Below the pieces are notes generated by a model that did not search any database, was not told where the DNA came from, and was given only the letters and a program-made list of their open reading frames with translations. A program made the position numbers and the translations under genes. A stretch of DNA of 7,898 nt, taken from the NCBI GenBank assembly GCA_002353225.1, contig DEJF01000059.1, forward strand, positions 1-7,898. The letters run 5' to 3'. Positions 5,044-7,898 of the stretch are shown piece after piece; position 1 is the stretch's first letter; the number at the start of each line of letters is the position of its first letter. Source of the stretch: Prevotella sp. UBA2755. GTDB lineage: Bacteria; Bacteroidota; Bacteroidia; Bacteroidales; Bacteroidaceae.

Positions 5044-5538
5044 ATGGACAAAGGCGCATTTGAACAACAAGCCCGCACATGGCATCAGAAGTCCTTGAGC
5101 GTAGGACGGAGCAGTGGGGCGGGCAATGAGGAAGCAGAGGACATCGCACAGGATGTGATGCTCCACCTGTGGCAGATGCGCGACGAACTGGACGGCTACC
5201 AGTCGGTGGAGGCTCTGGTGACACTGATGACCCGTCACATGGTAAGAAACCACCAACGGCGACGATCGATGGAACCACTGAAAGCGGAGTGCGTCACACT
5301 GCTGACTCTCAGTCCTCAGGAACTCTTGGAGACGAAAGAGAATGAAGAATGGCTGACCAGGAAACTGGAGCAACTGCCTACCACCCAACGCACCTTATTA
5401 TATATGCGACAAGTGGAGCGACGCAGCCATGAGGAGATAGCCCGTCTGTTGGACATTGAGATTACCTCAGTCAGTACACTGCTGGCACGAGCGCGACGGT
5501 CCTTATTAGAAGACATCAAAAGAAGGAATAAGATATGA
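5044..5538 (+). CDS. ECF-type RNA polymerase sigma factor
   Basis: A 164-residue sigma-70 family protein of the extracytoplasmic-function type, which directs RNA polymerase to a set of target promoters. Region 2 is recognised by AEDIAQDVMLHLWQMRDEL (31-49) and the following helix up to NHQRRR (69-74). Region 4 is recognised by LEQLPTTQRTLLYMRQVE (108-125), then HEEIARLLDIEITSVSTLLA (129-148), its helix-turn-helix, and the basic end ARRSLLEDIKRR. There is no sigma region 3, as expected. The first in-frame ATG after a TGA (5035-5037) is at 5044, so the start is secure. The N terminus is slightly short but complete for this group. Its stop overlaps the next ATG (ATGA), typical of a sigma/anti-sigma pair with coupled translation. 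Its target promoters are not known; the TAnnTTTG box upstream suggests the housekeeping sigma factor transcribes it. Confidence 0.93.
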   Translation: MDKGAFEQQARTWHQKSLSVGRSSGAGNEEAEDIAQDVMLHLWQMRDELDGYQSVEALVTLMTRHMVRNHQRRRSMEPLKAECVTLLTLSPQELLETKENEEWLTRKLEQLPTTQRTLLYMRQVERRSHEEIARLLDIEITSVSTLLARARRSLLEDIKRRNKI

Positions 5539-6149
5539 GACAATACACCAAGGAATACATCCACAGTCTGCTGACCAAGTTCATGGACGGTACGACGACA
5601 CTGGAAGAGGAGGATATCCTTAACCAGTATTTCACTCAAGGCAACGTGCCTGCGGAGTGGGAGGAGTATCGCCTGCTGTTCGCGGAACTGGAAGGTATGA
5701 AACCCCAGAAACACAGGAAGCGCTGGATAGGATGGAGCGCCGCCGCTGTGGTAGTAACGGCAGTCCTGTCTGTTGCCATGTTATGGCAACCATCCCAGCA
5801 GCCCACCCCCTTGACAGCAAAGGCAGATACTACCACAGTGCTACGCCCCGAGGCTCCCAACGAGCAACCCTTGCCCGATACCACCGCACTGCGCAAGCAA
5901 CTGCCTGCTAAACAGAAACGTCCACGGCTGCGCAAGCCAGAACCCACCATCCATGACTATGACAAGGCTTATACACTGATGGCGGAGATGGAGCAAGAGC
6001 AACAGGCTGTCAGACAACAGATAGAACAAGCAAAGCAGGAGATAGCCCATGTCCAGTTGACAGCGGCAGGCTTTGTTCCAGTGTCACTGGAAGACGGAAC
6101 CGTTATTTATGTAGAAGAACCAAAAGAATATTTCGCATATGAAGAGTAA
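5535..6149 (+). CDS. Membrane protein, probable anti-sigma factor of the adjacent ECF sigma
   Basis: A 204-residue protein with a cytoplasmic N-terminal region of about 60 residues (HSLLTKFMDGTTTLEEEDIL, 10-29, then QYFTQGNVPAEWEEYRLLF, 31-49). This pattern is common in Bacteroidetes proteins encoded directly after ECF sigma factors. Next come basic residues (HRKRW, 60-64), a membrane segment (about 66-83), a Pro/Thr-rich periplasmic linker (85-138) and a Glu/Gln-rich probable coiled coil (about 145-172). The C-terminal segment is SLEDGTVIYVEEP (184-196). There is no FecR domain and no zinc-binding ZAS motif (HxxxCxxC), so the anti-sigma role rests on position, the ATGA overlap with the sigma gene, topology and the N-terminal pattern. 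It overlaps the following gene by 11 bp. The periplasmic part could sense an envelope signal or the downstream secreted protein. Confidence 0.72.
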   Translation: MRQYTKEYIHSLLTKFMDGTTTLEEEDILNQYFTQGNVPAEWEEYRLLFAELEGMKPQKHRKRWIGWSAAAVVVTAVLSVAMLWQPSQQPTPLTAKADTTTVLRPEAPNEQPLPDTTALRKQLPAKQKRPRLRKPEPTIHDYDKAYTLMAEMEQEQQAVRQQIEQAKQEIAHVQLTAAGFVPVSLEDGTVIYVEEPKEYFAYEE

Positions 6150-6978
6150 AAACATTCTTATCACAGGTATGCTAATGATGCTGCCCTCGGCTGCATTTGC
6201 ACAACAGCACATCCAACAGGCATTTGATGCCCTGAGGAACAGTAAACTTCAAAAGGAAGCAAGTTCAAGGCATAGTATAGAGAAAGATCCTGATACTGGT
6301 CAGATGGAGGGTTTAGAAGATACCTACGACTTTATACTTCCCGACAAATTGGGCAGGAGTCTGATTGAGGATATCCGAAAAGCGTTCCAGAAAGATGAGG
6401 CTAAAGCCTACAGTGTGAATACTGGAAGAAAAGGTAATAGCGAGGACTTTGTCTCTCTCGCTGTTGGAGACAGTAATAAAGGAGGTGTCGCCATTGGTCT
6501 GATGGAAGGATCTCAATGGATCTATGCCTGCTTCCTTGACCCCAACGACTCTCAACATCAGCATCGCTATGCCTATGCTTTAGAATGGGCAGAGAACAAA
6601 AATCATATCTTAGGGCGCATCGTCAAGACATACGCAACAACGTTGAAGTACCGCCAAGATAAAAAGAATTCAAGAACCATCACAGTCAATGGTAACAATT
6701 TTGCATTCGGCAGTTTCTTCCCCGATTCTGACAAAAAGTCGTCCGAGACATGGCTCTCAGAGTTTAACACCTACAAGAACTTCTTCTTGAAGAATCCCGA
6801 TGGAGCGGCAGCCAACAGTTATGCCACACAGATATACAAACTCTGTAAGGATGCCAAGTCATTGGAGGACGTGGAGAAGAACATGGTGGCGACAGAAATC
6901 GTGAAACTGAAGAAGCATACAAAGGACGAATTTATACAGCAGTTGTTTGACATGAGCATCGAACGACTCAAAAAGTAA
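6139..6978 (+). CDS. Secreted protein of unknown function in the sigma operon
   Basis: A 279-residue protein with a clear signal peptide (basic KSK, hydrophobic core, probable cleavage after AFA at about 19-21). The mature part starts QQHIQQAFDALRNSK and has EKDPDTGQMEGLEDTYDFIL (48-67), an ISxx-free helix LIEDIRKAFQKDEAKAYS (75-92), a glycine-containing strand pair SLAVGDSNKGGVAIGLMEGS (106-125) and WIYACFLDP (127-135). A RYAYALEW segment follows (143-150), then a helical, Lys-rich C terminus (about 236-279). I have seen similar proteins encoded beside ECF sigma factors in Prevotella-type genomes, but I cannot name the family with certainty and propose no activity. It should be periplasmic or surface-exposed. 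It starts 11 bp inside the anti-sigma gene and ends 6 bp before the barrel gene, so all four genes are co-transcribed. AATATTTCGCAT precedes the start and shows no Shine-Dalgarno sequence. Confidence 0.8.
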   Translation: MKSKNILITGMLMMLPSAAFAQQHIQQAFDALRNSKLQKEASSRHSIEKDPDTGQMEGLEDTYDFILPDKLGRSLIEDIRKAFQKDEAKAYSVNTGRKGNSEDFVSLAVGDSNKGGVAIGLMEGSQWIYACFLDPNDSQHQHRYAYALEWAENKNHILGRIVKTYATTLKYRQDKKNSRTITVNGNNFAFGSFFPDSDKKSSETWLSEFNTYKNFFLKNPDGAAANSYATQIYKLCKDAKSLEDVEKNMVATEIVKLKKHTKDEFIQQLFDMSIERLKK

Positions 6979-6984
6979 TACGAT

Positions 6985-7898
6985 ATGAAATATTGGAAAA
7001 CAGTATGTCTTTCGCTCTTGATGGCAGCGAAAGCAGGGATCGCTATGGCTCAGACGGACAGTCTGAAAGTGGAAAGCGACTCCATCACCTGGGATCAGGA
7101 ACTGGAAGGTATCGAGGTGAAGGCGCAACGCCAACTCATCAAGCAGGAGATAGACCGTATCGGTTATGACGTGCAGGGTGACGAGGAGTCGAAGACACAG
7201 ACTGTGATGGATATGCTGCGCAAGGTTCCTATGGTGACGGTCGATGGCGATGATAATATCAAGGTGAAGGGTAATAGCAGTTTCAAGATCTACAAGAACG
7301 GACATTATGACCCCAGTCTGACAAAAAACGCTAAGGAGGTGTTGAAGGCAATGCCTGCGTCGATGGTCAAGCGTATTGAGGTCATCACCGACCCCGGTGC
7401 CCGTGAGGATGCAGAGGGCGTGGACGCTATCCTGAATATCGTGATGATGGACGGTTCGAAACTTGATGGGGTGACGGGTGTCGTCAACCTGTATTACAAC
7501 ACCTTGAATCATCCTAACCTCTATACCTCCCTGACTGGACAGGTCGGCAAACTACTACTGTCTGCCAATTATGGTTATGGTGGGATGTCGAGACGAGAGA
7601 CGGAGAATATCAATGACGTAGAGCGTACCTTTCTACAGACAGGTAATAAACTGCTTTCCCATAGTGAGGGCAGCAGTCCCGGGGGCATCCATTTTGGGGA
7701 TATCAATGCCAGTTATGACATCGACTCCCTCAACCTGCTATCGGCTTCGTTTGGTGGTTATTTCTATAAGTTGAATGTGCAAGGTGACGGTTGGACAAAA
7801 CTCCTCCCCTCATCAGGAGAGGAAGGGAGGGGGCCCCTCTATAGTTACAACAACAAATACTGGATGCCTGGGTACAGCCATCAGTCATGGAACGGACG
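6985..7898 (+). CDS. TonB-receptor-like outer-membrane beta-barrel protein (3' end beyond the window)
   Basis: An open frame of 304 codons runs off the right end, so the C terminus is missing. It has a signal peptide (1-22, AMA before QTDSL), then a short segment with GIEVKAQRQLIKQEIDRIGYD (42-62). A plug-like domain follows: TVMDMLRKVPMVTVDGDDNI (73-92), KVKGNSSFKIYKNG (93-106), LKAMPASMVKRIEVITDPGA (120-139) and DAEGVDAILNIVM (142-154). This is the pattern of Bacteroidetes outer-membrane beta-barrel family proteins related to TonB-dependent receptors. The N-terminal carboxypeptidase-regulatory-like domain of SusC-type proteins is absent. Beta-strand-like stretches with alternating pattern begin at about 163. 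It lies 6 bp after the previous gene. A repeat-derived insert, LLPSSGEEGRGPL, sits at about 273-285. The substrate, or whether it transports at all, cannot be told. Confidence 0.86.
   Translation, partial: MKYWKTVCLSLLMAAKAGIAMAQTDSLKVESDSITWDQELEGIEVKAQRQLIKQEIDRIGYDVQGDEESKTQTVMDMLRKVPMVTVDGDDNIKVKGNSSFKIYKNGHYDPSLTKNAKEVLKAMPASMVKRIEVITDPGAREDAEGVDAILNIVMMDGSKLDGVTGVVNLYYNTLNHPNLYTSLTGQVGKLLLSANYGYGGMSRRETENINDVERTFLQTGNKLLSHSEGSSPGGIHFGDINASYDIDSLNLLSASFGGYFYKLNVQGDGWTKLLPSSGEEGRGPLYSYNNKYWMPGYSHQSWNG
7801..7839. repeat. G/C-rich, partly palindromic element read in frame inside the beta-barrel gene
   Basis: A pyrimidine-rich CTCCTCCCCTC segment is followed by purine-rich AGGAGAGGAAGGGAGGGGG and CCCCTC. 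CTCCT (7801-7805) pairs with AGGAG (7815-7819), and GAGGGGG pairs with the following CCCCTC. The style resembles the CCCTCCCC/GGGAGGGG interspersed repeats common in Bacteroidetes genomes. It is translated without a stop as about LLPSSGEEGRGPL, and its base composition contrasts sharply with the surrounding gene. Confidence 0.55.

Noticed and set aside
6859..7512. 217-codon open frame on the minus strand, opposite the secreted-protein and barrel genes
   Set aside because: It is antisense to two well-supported genes, His/Leu-rich as expected for a shadow frame, with no recognisable domain.
1..7898. CRISPR arrays, tRNA or rRNA genes, insertion sequences, toxin-antitoxin or phage genes
   Set aside because: None were seen. 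The only repeats are the two heptamer arrays, the promoter inverted repeats and the G/C-rich element in the barrel gene.

Overview
The window looks like a chromosomal segment from a Bacteroidales bacterium, most likely Prevotella or a close relative. The evidence is the Bacteroidetes-type promoter boxes (TAnnTTTG) in front of transcription units, weak or absent Shine-Dalgarno sequences, a 475-residue LepB of the enlarged Bacteroidetes kind, a WbqC-family gene beside the signal peptidases, and an ECF sigma factor followed by a Bacteroidetes-style membrane anti-sigma candidate and an outer-membrane beta-barrel protein. The organism is inferred from these traits, not from a database match.

Left part (68-3397, all on the minus strand): a compact housekeeping operon in the order dapB, lepB, a second S26 peptidase-like gene, wbqC-like gene. 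Gaps are 14 bp and 5 bp, then a 4-bp ATGA overlap. DapB belongs to lysine/diaminopimelate synthesis and LepB cleaves signal peptides. The second S26 gene has lost both catalytic dyad residues and is probably not a peptidase. The wbqC-like gene carries two heptanucleotide repeat tracts inside its reading frame. A promoter with two TATCTTTG boxes lies upstream of dapB.

Middle part (3510-4807, minus strand): a gene for a protein with two membrane segments and a C-terminal OmpR/PhoB-type winged helix, and a single-span envelope protein of unknown function. Each has its own TAnnTTTG box just before the preferred start, which rules out the longer reading-frame starts.

Control region (4808-5043): a divergent promoter of exact mirror geometry. 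Two 18-bp arms forming a perfect inverted repeat lie 28 bp apart, and each arm is exactly 32 bp from the -7 box of its promoter. Each arm, read toward its promoter, contains TGTCAG twice with an 11-bp period, the layout used by tandem-binding PhoB/OmpR-type winged helices. It should co-regulate the unknown envelope protein (leftward) and the sigma operon (rightward).

Right part (5044-7898, plus strand): a tightly packed operon of ECF sigma factor, membrane anti-sigma candidate, secreted protein of unknown function, and a TonB-receptor-like outer-membrane beta-barrel protein cut off by the window end. The barrel gene carries a G/C-rich, partly palindromic insert that is read through in frame. 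The simplest reading is an envelope-sensing module (sigma, anti-sigma, periplasmic and outer-membrane parts) coupled by a shared operator to the divergent envelope gene, and possibly controlled by the neighbouring membrane-tethered winged-helix protein.
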